From the NCBI GenBank assembly GCA_025993015.1, contig DAJPFV010000001.1, positions 868,001 to 932,000 on the forward strand: 64,000 nucleotides of DNA, in the 5' to 3' direction. Shown here one piece after another: positions 53,076-61,598 of the stretch. Each line of letters starts with the position of its first letter. Within the stretch, counting starts at the first letter, position 1. The position numbers were made by a program, and so were the translations under genes. This DNA is from Coriobacteriaceae bacterium (GTDB lineage Bacteria; Actinomycetota; Coriobacteriia; Coriobacteriales; Coriobacteriaceae). Under the pieces are notes generated by a model, which saw nothing but the letters and a program-made list of their open reading frames with translations, made no database searches and was not told the origin of the DNA.

Positions 53076-53600
53076 GTGACCGAGCACGAGCACGAGCACG
53101 AGCACGGCTGCGACCACAAGCACGAGCATCCGCACGGTCCGGCCGACCAGGCGAGCTGCCGTTGCGCCGGCTCCAGCTCCGAGCTGGTCCGCTTTTCGGT
53201 GACCGCGCCCGACGATCTGCTGCGCCGCTTTGACGAGCAGATCGCACGCCGCGGTGACGTGGCCAACCGCTCCGAGGCCGTACGCGACCTGATTCGCGCC
53301 TCGATCGCGAAGGAGCAGATGCGCACGCCCGACGAGCAGGTCATCGGTTCACTCACCATGATCTATGACCACCATACCGGTGATCTGACGCGCCGTCTGG
53401 ACGAAGTACAGCACGACTACACCGACGAGATCGTATCGACCATGCACGTGCATCTGGATCACCACAACTGCTTGGAGATTCTGGCGCTCAAGGGTCGCGG
53501 CGAGCGCGTCTACGAACTAGCCGACCGTCTGCTGGGACTGCGCGGTGTTAAGCACGGTGAGCTCACCTGCGCTGCCACCGGACAAAGCCTAGGACTGTAG
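53076..53600 (+). CDS. nikR: Nickel-responsive regulator NikR with His-rich N-terminal extension
   Basis: 174 residues from a GTG start. Residues 1-30 are a metal-binding-type tail (EHEHEHEHGCDHKHEHPH then CRC) not found in E. coli NikR. Ribbon-helix-helix at about 36-80. The C-terminal ACT-like domain keeps the nickel ligands His113, His124, His126 and Cys132 (MHVHLDHHNCLE). It should repress nickel uptake at high Ni. It sits directly upstream of hypF. Confidence 0.93.
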   Translation: MTEHEHEHEHGCDHKHEHPHGPADQASCRCAGSSSELVRFSVTAPDDLLRRFDEQIARRGDVANRSEAVRDLIRASIAKEQMRTPDEQVIGSLTMIYDHHTGDLTRRLDEVQHDYTDEIVSTMHVHLDHHNCLEILALKGRGERVYELADRLLGLRGVKHGELTCAATGQSLGL

Positions 53601-53623
53601 CGGGATTTCCCGCAGCGCACCTG

Positions 53624-53694
53624 CCAAAAAGGGACAGGTTTGTTTTGGCGGGTTTAGAAGTTTTACCTACCAAAATAAACCTGTCCCTTTTTGG
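53624..53694. repeat. GGGACAGG palindrome between nikR and hypF
   Basis: CCAAAAAGGGACAGGTTT and its complement, extended inward by TTTTGG/CCAAAA. Fills the gap between nikR and the hypF ribosome site and could attenuate read-through. Confidence 0.8.
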
Positions 53695-53718
53695 TCGGTT
53701 TTGATGAGGGAGAGCCGC

Positions 53719-56397
53719 ATGCGGCATGTGCATATTCATGTGACGGGCATTGTGCAGGGCGTTGGCATGCGGCCGTTTGTGTATCGCGAGGCCATGGCGC
53801 ATGGCATCTGCGGCTGGGTGCTCAACGCAGGCGACGGCGTGCATGTCGAGGCGCATGCCTCGGGTGCGGCCGTCGACGGCTTTGTCGCCGCGCTGTCGGA
53901 GCACGCACCCGCGGCTGCCCGCGTGGAGCGCGTCGACGTTGCGGATTTGGAGCCCGGCACTTGGGATGACGCCAATGAGCAGGACTTTCGCATTGTGGCG
54001 TCACAGGATAAGACTGCACATACGACGCTCATCTCGCCCGATATCGCCACCTGCGACGACTGCCTGCACGAACTGTTCGACCCCGCTGATCGACGCCACC
54101 ACTACCCCTTTATCAACTGCACCAACTGCGGACCGCGCTTTACCATCATCCGCTCGCTGCCTTATGACCGAGCGGCCACCTCTATGGATCGCTTTCCCAT
54201 GTGCCCCGAATGCGCCGCGGAGTATGCCGGCCCACTTGACCGGCGCTTTCATGCGCAGCCCGATGCCTGCTTTGACTGCGGGCCGCATATTACCTGGCGC
54301 GAGGCGGCAGGCGGCATGGTGCTCGAGAGCTCAGAGGCGACGCCGGCTGTCGGCGACACGCGCGAGTCTAGCGACGCTATTATCGAGCGCTGTGTCGAGC
54401 TGCTCGAGGCCGGCGGCATTGTTGCCATCAAGGGCCTGGGCGGATTCCATCTGGCTTGCGACGCCGCCAACGAGCAAGCAGTAGTCGAGCTGCGCCGTCA
54501 CAAGCGCCGCAGCAACAAGCCGCTTGCCGTTATGGTGCGCGACCTTACCGATGCCGAGCGCCTGTGCCGTGTCAACGACGCCGAGCGCGACTTGCTGGCC
54601 GGCAGCATCCGCCCCATCGTGCTGCTGCGCCGGCGTGGTGTTGGCATGGGAGATTCCTTCGATGCTCTCGAACTTGCGCCGTCCGTTGCGCACGATCTGC
54701 CCGAGCTCGGCGTCATGCTCCCCTATACCCCGCTTCAGCATCTGCTGCTTGCCGCGGCAGAAACGCATGGCATGCACGCGCTGGTTATGACCAGCGGAAA
54801 CTTGAGCGAAGAGCCCATCGAGACCGATGACGATCTTGCCTGGGAGCATCTCGTTGCCGCCGGCATCGCCGACGCGCTGCTCGGCAATGACCGCGCGATC
54901 CTCTCGCGCTACGACGACTCCGTGGTACGTGTGGTCGACGGGGTCGTTATGCCCGTGCGCCGCGCTCGCGGGTACGCCCCGCAGCCGTTGCCGCTGCCGG
55001 CACTCGCCAGCGCCGCGCCCTGTGTGCTCGCCTGCGGCCCGCAGCAAAAGGCCACGATCGCACTCACGCGCGAAGACGCGAATGGAACGTCGGCCTGTTT
55101 TGTGTCGCAGCATATCGGCGATGTCGAAAACGGTGCGACTTTCGATGCGTGGAATGCGGCACGCACGCGACTGGAAGACCTTTTTGACCTAGCGCCCGCC
55201 GCGCTGGCCTGCGACTTGCACCCCAGCTACCTATCGAGTCAGTGGGCACGCGAACAGGCGCGCGAGCGCAATCTGCCGCTTATCGAAGTCCAGCACCATC
55301 ATGCGCATATCGCGAGCGTGATGGCTGAGGCTATCGCCACAGGACAGCTTGCACCCAATGCGCGCGTACTTGGCATCGCCTTCGATGGAACGGGCGCTGG
55401 CACCGACGGAACCATTTGGGGCGGTGAGTTTCTTGTCGCCGGCCTCGCCGATTTTGAGCGCACCGCGCACCTGCGTACCTGGGCACTCCCCGGTGGCGCC
55501 GCATCTGTGCGCCACGCCCGCCGCAACGCCTTTGCCCTGCTGAGCGAGCTCGACCTGCTCGAGCACCCAGGCGCCGCTCGGCTTTTGGACAGCCTCGACG
55601 AGCAAACGCGCAGTATCACGGCTACGATGATCGAACGGAATATCAACAGCCCGCGCACGAGCAGCATGGGCCGCTTGTTCGACGCTGCGGCCGCGATCCT
55701 GGGCATCTGCGGCACCGCAACCTACGAGGGCGAACCCGCCATCGAGCTCGAGGCCGCCGCTTGGCGCGCTCTCAACGACGAAAACAGCCATTTCACTGAC
55801 AATCAAGCGGGTGTATCCGCATCCGCCTCAACATCGCTGGACAGTTTGTTCAGATACGTATTAACTACTGACCCCCTATCCCGCATTTTTGCCTCAGATT
55901 TGGCCAAAAAAGGCTCTCCAGACACCCTATTTGCGGCAAATATGTCTGCCGAACACCCCAAATCAACCCATTTGGGATCATCGCAGACGGCTTTTGCCAC
56001 CCAGAACCCATCACAAAAATACGTATCTGAACTAACCGTCCAGGCGGCCTCGGACAACCCCCTCATTTTGGATCCCAAACCGCTTTTTGAGGCGCTTTTG
56101 AGTGGAATCGAGGCCGGTGTGCCGGCCGACAAGCTCGCGCTCGACTTCCATATCGCCATTGCACGCGCATCGGCACGTATCGCAAGCGAAATCTGCGCTC
56201 GCGAAGGCATCGACATCGTCGCGCTCTCGGGCGGCGTGTTCATGAACCGACTTTTGCTTCGGCTCCTCACGCGCGAGCTCAAAGACGCCGGTCTTGCCGT
56301 CTTGGTTCCCCACACCGTGCCCGTCAACGACGGCTGCATCGCCTACGGCCAGGCGGCGGTCGCCCGCGCTCGCCTCACGCAGATCGCATCGCGGTAG
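53719..56397 (+). CDS. hypF: Carbamoyltransferase HypF with internal insertion
   Basis: 892 residues; usual HypF length is about 750-780. Acylphosphatase domain 1-92 (VTGIVQGVGMRPFVYREA, GWVLNAGDGV), two zinc fingers (CDDC...CTNC and CPEC...CFDC), YrdC-like domain (KGLGGFHLACDA) and Kae1-like carbamoyltransferase domain (HHHAHIASVMAE, FDGTGAGTDG, VALSGGVFMNRLL). It makes the cyanide-ligand precursor on HypE from carbamoyl phosphate. Residues about 698-785 are a Ser/Thr/Ala-rich, lower-GC insert coinciding with an inverted repeat, and may be a loop that does not harm function. ATG 53719 follows GAGGGAG. Confidence 0.93.
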   Translation: MRHVHIHVTGIVQGVGMRPFVYREAMAHGICGWVLNAGDGVHVEAHASGAAVDGFVAALSEHAPAAARVERVDVADLEPGTWDDANEQDFRIVASQDKTAHTTLISPDIATCDDCLHELFDPADRRHHYPFINCTNCGPRFTIIRSLPYDRAATSMDRFPMCPECAAEYAGPLDRRFHAQPDACFDCGPHITWREAAGGMVLESSEATPAVGDTRESSDAIIERCVELLEAGGIVAIKGLGGFHLACDAANEQAVVELRRHKRRSNKPLAVMVRDLTDAERLCRVNDAERDLLAGSIRPIVLLRRRGVGMGDSFDALELAPSVAHDLPELGVMLPYTPLQHLLLAAAETHGMHALVMTSGNLSEEPIETDDDLAWEHLVAAGIADALLGNDRAILSRYDDSVVRVVDGVVMPVRRARGYAPQPLPLPALASAAPCVLACGPQQKATIALTREDANGTSACFVSQHIGDVENGATFDAWNAARTRLEDLFDLAPAALACDLHPSYLSSQWAREQARERNLPLIEVQHHHAHIASVMAEAIATGQLAPNARVLGIAFDGTGAGTDGTIWGGEFLVAGLADFERTAHLRTWALPGGAASVRHARRNAFALLSELDLLEHPGAARLLDSLDEQTRSITATMIERNINSPRTSSMGRLFDAAAAILGICGTATYEGEPAIELEAAAWRALNDENSHFTDNQAGVSASASTSLDSLFRYVLTTDPLSRIFASDLAKKGSPDTLFAANMSAEHPKSTHLGSSQTAFATQNPSQKYVSELTVQAASDNPLILDPKPLFEALLSGIEAGVPADKLALDFHIAIARASARIASEICAREGIDIVALSGGVFMNRLLLRLLTRELKDAGLAVLVPHTVPVNDGCIAYGQAAVARARLTQIASR
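55844..56036. repeat. Inverted-repeat segment inserted in frame within hypF
   Basis: Perfect 15-bp inverted arms GTTCAGATACGTATT (55848-55862) and AATACGTATCTGAAC (56018-56032) enclose about 155 bases of lower-GC DNA with internal CCAAATC/ATTTGGG and TTTGCC/GGCAAA pairs. It lies in a region where HypF proteins normally have no counterpart. Confidence 0.75.
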
Positions 56398-56528
56398 GCT
56401 GCTTGGCCAGCCCATGCGCCGCCGTCTCACAGGTGTAACGCGTTTGCCCGCAACCCCCGCGAGCGCTACCATCAACTGATGGATTATTAAGCGCCCATCC
56501 AGCGCAAAGCGTATAAAAGGGAAACATT

Positions 56529-56789
56529 ATGTGCCTTGCCGTTCCCGGTAAAGTGGTCAAACGCGACGACGACCTAAAGGCGATCGTCGACATGATGGGC
56601 ATCGAGCGCCCCGTATCGCTGCGACTTGTGCCGACGGCACAGGTGGGCGACTATGTTCTCGTACACGCCGGCTTTGGCATCCAGATTGTCGACGAGCAGG
56701 AAGCCCAGGAGACGCTCGAGCTGGTCAACGCCATGACCGAGCTGGTCGAAGAGGACCAGCTCGCCACCAACCCGGCCGAGGCATACTAG
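56529..56789 (+). CDS. hypC: Hydrogenase maturation chaperone HypC
   Basis: 86 residues beginning MCLAVPGKV; the N-terminal Cys2 binds the Fe(CN)2CO unit and the large-subunit precursor. Works with HypD. AAAAGGGAAAC precedes the start. Confidence 0.96.
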   Translation: MCLAVPGKVVKRDDDLKAIVDMMGIERPVSLRLVPTAQVGDYVLVHAGFGIQIVDEQEAQETLELVNAMTELVEEDQLATNPAEAY

Positions 56790-57901
56790 TGGCGGCGGCG
56801 CAACCGGTTCACTCCGGTATCGACTTTTCGGCATTTCGCGACCCACGGCTCGCTCGCGAGCTCATCGACCGCATTCATGAGCTTGTCGGCGACCGCACCA
56901 TCAACCTGATGGAGGTCTGCGGTACGCATACCGTGAGCATTGGCCGCTATGGTTTTCGCTCCATTATGCCGGCGGGGCTCAAGCTGTTGAGCGGCCCGGG
57001 CTGCCCCGTCTGCGTTACCGCAAACCGCGACATCGACCACGCAATCGCACTCGCCAAGATGGACGGCGCCATCATCACTACCTTTGGTGACATGATGCGC
57101 GTGCCCGGATCGTCCACCTCGCTTGCCGCGCAAAAGGCAGCCGGACGCGACATCCGTATCGTCTACTCGCCGCTCGACGCGCTCGATATCGCCAAACACA
57201 GCCCCGACCGCCCGGTCATCTTTATGGGCGTGGGCTTTGAGACTACGACGCCCACCATCGCCGCCGCCATCCTGGAGGCCGATGCACGCGGACTCCAGAA
57301 CTTCTCGGTCTATTGCGCCCACAAGACCACGCCACCGGCGCTGCGCGCGATTGCCAACGACCCCGAGACCACTATCGACGGCTTTATCCTGCCGGGCCAC
57401 GTCGCCACCATCACAGGCCTGGTACCCTTTGGCTTTTTGGTCGATGAGTTTAGGACCCCAGGCGTGGTCACGGGATTTGAGCCGGTCGATATTCTGCAGG
57501 GTATCTGCATGCTGGTGCAGATGGTCGTTGAGGGGCGGCCCGCGATCGACAACGCGTACCGTCGCGGCGTCAACGTGGACGGCAACCCCGTGGCGCGCCA
57601 ACTGGTCGAGCAGGTGTTTGAGCTGTGCGATACCACATGGCGCGGGCTGGGACCGATTGCCGCCTCGGGCCTTTCCATCCGCCCCGAGTTCTCGCGCTTT
57701 GACGCCGGCGCCCGCTATGACGTGCCCGTTGAACCGACGGTCGAGCCGCGCGGATGCCGTTGCGGCGACGTGCTGCGCGGGGCCATCGCACCGAGCGACT
57801 GCCCACTTTTCGGCCACGCCTGCACGCCCGGGCATCCTGTTGGCCCGTGCATGGTGAGCTCGGAAGGCAGCTGCGCTGCGTACTTTAGATACCAAATCTA
57901 G
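56789..57901 (+). CDS. hypD: Hydrogenase maturation factor HypD
   Basis: 370 residues, GTG start overlapping the hypC stop by one base. Conserved MEVCGTHTVSIGRYG, GPGCPVCVT, GFETTTPTIAA, and the C-terminal [4Fe-4S] ligands in GCRCGDVL, CPLFGHAC and GPCMVSSEGSCAAYF. Scaffold for assembling the Fe(CN)2CO cofactor. Confidence 0.97.
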   Translation: MAAAQPVHSGIDFSAFRDPRLARELIDRIHELVGDRTINLMEVCGTHTVSIGRYGFRSIMPAGLKLLSGPGCPVCVTANRDIDHAIALAKMDGAIITTFGDMMRVPGSSTSLAAQKAAGRDIRIVYSPLDALDIAKHSPDRPVIFMGVGFETTTPTIAAAILEADARGLQNFSVYCAHKTTPPALRAIANDPETTIDGFILPGHVATITGLVPFGFLVDEFRTPGVVTGFEPVDILQGICMLVQMVVEGRPAIDNAYRRGVNVDGNPVARQLVEQVFELCDTTWRGLGPIAASGLSIRPEFSRFDAGARYDVPVEPTVEPRGCRCGDVLRGAIAPSDCPLFGHACTPGHPVGPCMVSSEGSCAAYFRYQI

Positions 57902-57948
57902 CCCGAACGCCCCCACGCACCAGACGCACCACGATTGGAGTTTTCGAT

Positions 57949-58983
57949 ATGTCCCATAGCGTCACCGATAGCACTGTCCTGCTGGGCCACGGCTCCGGCG
58001 GCCAGATGATGAAGCGCATTATCGACGAGGTCTTTCTGGATGCCTTTGGGTCGCCCGAGCTGCTCGAAGGCAACGATGCCGGTGTCGCCGCCCTGCCCGC
58101 GAGCGGGCGCATCGCCATGTCGACCGACAGCTTTGTGGTGACGCCGCAGTTCTTCCCCGGCGGAAATATCGGCAGGCTCGCCGTGTGCGGAACCGTCAAC
58201 GATGTTGCGACCTCGGGTGCCAACGTGCGCTTCCTTTCGTGCGGCTTTATCCTCGAAGAGGGCTATCCTATGGATAAGCTGCGCCAGATTGTGCAGACCA
58301 TGGCCGAGACGGCGCGCGAGGCGGGCGTCAAAATCATCACCGGCGACACCAAGGTGGTCGAGCGCGGCGGAGCTGACGGCGTCTACATCAACACCGCCGG
58401 CGTGGGCGAGGTTCCCGCGGGCGTGACGCTCAGCGGCGCCAGCTGCCAGCCCGGCGACGTCGTCCTGGTCTCGGGCACGCTAGGCGACCACGGTATCGCC
58501 ATCATGAGCCAGCGCGAGGGCCTGGCGTTCTCGAGCAGCATCGAGAGCGACGCCGCGCCGCTCAACCACCTGATTGCCGACGTGCTGGCCGCCGCCCCCG
58601 ACACGCGCTGCTTCCGCGACCCCACGCGCGGAGGCCTGGCCTCCACGCTCAACGAGTTTGCGCAGGCCAGCGGCATTGCCATGGAGATTGACGAGGGCGC
58701 CGTACCCGTGCGCCCCGACGTGCAGGCCGCCTGCGAGATGCTCGGCTACGACGTGCTGCAGGTTGCCAACGAGGGCAAGATGGTCGCCGTGGTGCCAGCC
58801 GAGCAGGCCGACGCGGCGCTAGCGGCCATGCGCGCCGCCCGCTACGGCAAGAACGCCGCCATCATCGGTCGCGTGATGCCGCTTGCCGAAGGCGCTCGAC
58901 CCGCCGTTCGCGTGCGCACCGGCTGGGGATCGACCCGCATCCTCGACATGCTCGTGGGAGAGCAACTGCCCAGGATCTGCTAG
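57949..58983 (+). CDS. hypE: Hydrogenase maturation factor HypE
   Basis: 344 residues, PurM/AIRS fold; GHGSGGQMMKRII at the start, DSFVVTPQFFPGG, and the C-terminal PRIC whose Cys carries the thiocyanate made with HypF. TTGGAG precedes ATG 57949, 47 bases after hypD. Confidence 0.97.
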   Translation: MSHSVTDSTVLLGHGSGGQMMKRIIDEVFLDAFGSPELLEGNDAGVAALPASGRIAMSTDSFVVTPQFFPGGNIGRLAVCGTVNDVATSGANVRFLSCGFILEEGYPMDKLRQIVQTMAETAREAGVKIITGDTKVVERGGADGVYINTAGVGEVPAGVTLSGASCQPGDVVLVSGTLGDHGIAIMSQREGLAFSSSIESDAAPLNHLIADVLAAAPDTRCFRDPTRGGLASTLNEFAQASGIAMEIDEGAVPVRPDVQAACEMLGYDVLQVANEGKMVAVVPAEQADAALAAMRAARYGKNAAIIGRVMPLAEGARPAVRVRTGWGSTRILDMLVGEQLPRIC

Positions 58984-59108
58984 CGGCAAAGGCTTGCGCT
59001 GGCGCGATGCGCCCCGATGCCGTTAAAGATGTTCAGATTCCAAACGCGCCCGACACGCAAGCCCAGTATCATGGGGTGCGCTTTACAACTCAAACGGCAG
59101 GAGCACCC

Positions 59109-59777
59109 ATGGCAGCAGCCTATTCCCATGTGATTTTTGATCTGGACGGCACCATCCTCAATACGCTCGAGGACCTGGCGGCAGCCGGCAACCATACCTG
59201 CGAGATGCACGGCTGGCCCACGTTTGCCGTAGACGAGTACCGCTACAAGGTGGGAAACGGCATGCTCAAGCTGGTCGAGCGCTTTATGCCCGCCGAGTAT
59301 GCGGGCGACGGCCGCATGTTTGAGCAGACGCTTGCCGAGTTTAGGGCTTATTACGGCGAGCACAAGGAAGACCACACTGCACCGTACGCCGGCACGATCG
59401 AGATGCTCGACCGTCTGCGCGCCGCGGGCGTGCAGCTTGCCGTACTCACCAACAAGGACCATGTCTCGGCCGCTCCGCTTATCGAGAGGTATTTTGGTTC
59501 CGAGCGCTTTGCACTGGTGCAGGGCCGCGTCGATGCGTTTCCTCCCAAGCCCGAGGCGCCTGTTACGCTGCATGTGATGAAAGAGCTAGGCGCCGACCCG
59601 GCAACCACACTCTATGTGGGCGATTCCAATGTCGATATCCTGACCGGTCACAACGCCGGCCTTAAGAGTGCGGGCGTCAGCTGGGGCTTCCGCGGCCGAA
59701 CAGAGCTCGAAGCCGCCGACGCCGACTACGTAGTGGACACCCAGGACGAACTCGCCGCGCTGATCTTGGGCGAGTAG
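59109..59777 (+). CDS. HAD-family phosphatase (phosphoglycolate phosphatase-like)
   Basis: 222 residues. HAD motif I DLDGTILNT, motif II LTNKD, motif IV VGDSNVDI; alpha-helical cap of subfamily IA. Most like Gph/PGP-type phosphatases, but substrate unproven. GGCAGGAG precedes ATG 59109. It follows hypE by 125 bases and may not belong to that operon. Confidence 0.88.
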   Translation: MAAAYSHVIFDLDGTILNTLEDLAAAGNHTCEMHGWPTFAVDEYRYKVGNGMLKLVERFMPAEYAGDGRMFEQTLAEFRAYYGEHKEDHTAPYAGTIEMLDRLRAAGVQLAVLTNKDHVSAAPLIERYFGSERFALVQGRVDAFPPKPEAPVTLHVMKELGADPATTLYVGDSNVDILTGHNAGLKSAGVSWGFRGRTELEAADADYVVDTQDELAALILGE

Positions 59778-59792
59778 CGAGCCGCCCACCAA

Positions 59793-59863
59793 TAAGTTGC
59801 GGTGAAATAGGGACTGATTACCGGCCTACTGCCCCCAAACAGTCCCTATTTCACCGCAACTTA
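59793..59863. repeat. 24-bp-arm palindrome, GTTGCGGTGAAATAGGG family
   Basis: Perfect arms 59793-59816 and 59840-59863 (outer sequence TAAGTTGCGGTGAAATAGGG, inner GACTG) around a 23-base loop, 16 bases after the HAD gene stop. Intact relative of the repeat split by the IS3 element at 43968-45336. Confidence 0.85.
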
Positions 59864-59872
59864 GATGGGCAC

Positions 59873-59911
59873 GGGGTAGCTAAAAGAGCCCCGTCCCAAA
59901 TTAGCTACCCC
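59873..59911. repeat. Palindrome GGGGTAGCTAA, related to 31232-31320
   Basis: Arms GGGGTAGCTAA and TTAGCTACCCC around AAGAGCCCCGTCCCAAA. The loop plus right part is an inverted exact match to the repeat beside the small gene at 31320. Confidence 0.75.
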
Positions 59912-59942
59912 TCAACAATGGCGACACCACAGGTAGAGGACG

Positions 59943-60090
59943 GACAGCGAGCGACGTCCAAGCCGAACAAGTTGGCATAAAAAAGGCGAGGCATAGACCT
60001 TCTGGTCATGCCTCGCCTTTTGAATGACAAATTGTCGGCTTGGGCGGCGCGCAGCGTCAACTGGTTACGCGGTTCGTAGAACCGCGTAAC
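59943..60090. repeat. Structured intergenic element, copy C (148 bp)
   Basis: Hairpin GTTACGCGGTTC, loop GTA, GAACCGCGTAAC (60064-60090) four bases after the lipoprotein stop, then GCAGCGTC, an outer stem (CCAAGCCGAAC with GTCGGCTTGG) around an inner hairpin that on the - strand ends in a T6 run, a perfect intrinsic terminator. It ends at GACAGCGA. Confidence 0.85.
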
Positions 60091-60094
60091 TCCC

Positions 60095-60652
60095 CTAGCT
60101 CAGCATTGCATCCATCATCTCGGAGTTGACGGAGTCGTCAGCAGACCACTCGCCGTCATCGTTGCAGGTGTACTTGAAGATAACCGTGGTCTTCCTGGGC
60201 TCGGTGGCCTTGGTCACATCGACCATCACCTGGCCGGCCATCTTGTACAGCTCGTCATCGGAAGGAACCGTGTCAAGCGCAGCGACCTTCTCCTGATACT
60301 GGGTGGAGAAGTCCTCGACGATCTTGTTCATAGACTTGCAGGTGATGGAGACCTCGGCGGTTGCAACGCCCTTGTCCTCGTCGACCGTCACGTCGCCGAT
60401 CTCGTAATCAAAGCCCTCGAGATAGGTCTTGGCATACTCCTTGGGATCGATGCCCAGCTGCTCGAACTCGTCGCCCGAAGCCTCTTCCAGACCAGAGAGG
60501 AAATCGTCGCCACCGTTTTTGACCTCATCGAACTGAGTCGTAAGGTCCTCGGTGATGAGCTCTTCGATCGAGGGGCCTCCGCAGCCGGAAAGCACGACCA
60601 CACATGCAACCAAAACGGCCATGAGGGGCGCAAGCAGCAGCTTCTTTTTCAT
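60095..60652 (-). CDS. Secreted lipoprotein of unknown function
   Basis: 185 residues. Type II signal peptide MKKKLLLAPLMAVLVACVVVLSGC with lipobox LSGC (text shortened here: Met-Lys3 start, hydrophobic core, Cys24). The mature part is acidic with a repeat-like mix of helices and strands (EELITEDLTTQFDEV, YEIGDVTVDEDKGVATAEV). Resembles the small DUF5105-type lipoproteins of gut actinobacteria and Firmicutes; function unknown. Confidence 0.8.
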   Translation of the reverse strand: MKKKLLLAPLMAVLVACVVVLSGCGGPSIEELITEDLTTQFDEVKNGGDDFLSGLEEASGDEFEQLGIDPKEYAKTYLEGFDYEIGDVTVDEDKGVATAEVSITCKSMNKIVEDFSTQYQEKVAALDTVPSDDELYKMAGQVMVDVTKATEPRKTTVIFKYTCNDDGEWSADDSVNSEMMDAMLS

Positions 60653-60830
60653 GATGTTCCTCCCAATGAGCGGCACCGCGCTTCCCAGACACGGCGCACG
60701 TTGTGATAGTAAGCACATACTATCCACTTATGAACACCCTCGGCAGCACGAAGGCGCGGTCGGTTCGTTTTAACGTCCGAACGGTCTGCGAGTCCGCTCA
60801 GCGTGCAATAAAACGCATCCGTACCGTGCA
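60653..60830. other. Leader of the lipoprotein gene and left flank of the IS pair
   Basis: Carries the ribosome site (AGGAACATC on the - strand) and presumably the promoter of the lipoprotein gene. No RNA or operator is evident. Confidence 0.3.
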
Positions 60831-61597
60831 ATCAAAACCACCCCTAAAAGGGGTGGTTTGCTCTTAGGGTATAACCCTTGGATTTCCGGCACGCGTCTAA
60901 AGGCGCCGGCCCTCACGGGGTTCGGGCCGCACTGCAGATTGACCCGTGGCGGGCCGGTCAAACCGGCGCTATTTACGCCCCGGCCCCCTGCCGAAGGGGT
61001 CCTCGTACTCCTTGACGCTCAGCCGGTCGAGCGCGATGTCGGCCTTCTCCTGCTCCCGGATGTACTTCGCGATCGTGGCCTCGTTCAGGCCGACCGTGGA
61101 CACGTAGTAGCCCTCGGCCCAGAACTTCCTGTTGCCGAACTTGTACTTCATGTTCGCGTGCTTGTCGAATATCATCAGCGAGCTCTTCCCCTTCAGGTAG
61201 CCCATCACGCTCGATACGCTGTACTTCGGCGGTATCGCCAGCAGCATGTGGACGTGGTCGGGCATCAGGTGCCCCTCGATGATCTCTATCCCCTTGTACT
61301 GGCAGAGCTTCCTGAAGATCTCCCCAAGGTCGGACCTTATTTGGTTGTAGATGACTTTGCGCCTATACTTCGGCGTGAACACGACGTGGTACTTGCACAT
61401 CCACTTCGTGTGCGACAGGCTGTAGGCCTTCTGGGCCATACGCCACCACCGCCCTCTCGACTCGGATTCCTTGCGGCCTGAACAATCGCAAGTGTCCGGC
61501 GAGGGGGCGGCTTTGTAAAGCCGTTTGGCCCCACCCGCATAGCGGGTGGTTTCTGATGCGGCGCGCTGCGCGCCCCGCACAGGCTAAAGCCTTTAAT
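60831..61597 (-). mobile_element. IS200/IS605-type element, copy 1
   Basis: First of two head-to-tail units with 768-bp period. A subterminal hairpin ACCACCCCT/AGGGGTGGT marks the left end and CCACCCGC/GCGGGTGG lies near the right end, as expected for Y1 elements without terminal inverted repeats. Carries tnpA only, no tnpB. Confidence 0.85.
60969..61439 (-). CDS. tnpA: IS200/IS605 TnpA, HUH/Y1 transposase, copy 1
   Basis: 156 residues. HUH motif at His62/His64 (PDHVHMLL) and the catalytic Tyr in ATIAKYIREQE (about Tyr126). Single-strand transposase. Differs from copy 2 by one residue: Asp in KADIALD, coded with T at 61039. ATG 61439 starts MAQKAYSLSH; longer upstream frames are not supported. 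Confidence 0.93.
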   Translation of the reverse strand: MAQKAYSLSHTKWMCKYHVVFTPKYRRKVIYNQIRSDLGEIFRKLCQYKGIEIIEGHLMPDHVHMLLAIPPKYSVSSVMGYLKGKSSLMIFDKHANMKYKFGNRKFWAEGYYVSTVGLNEATIAKYIREQEKADIALDRLSVKEYEDPFGRGPGRK

Positions 61598-61598
61598 C

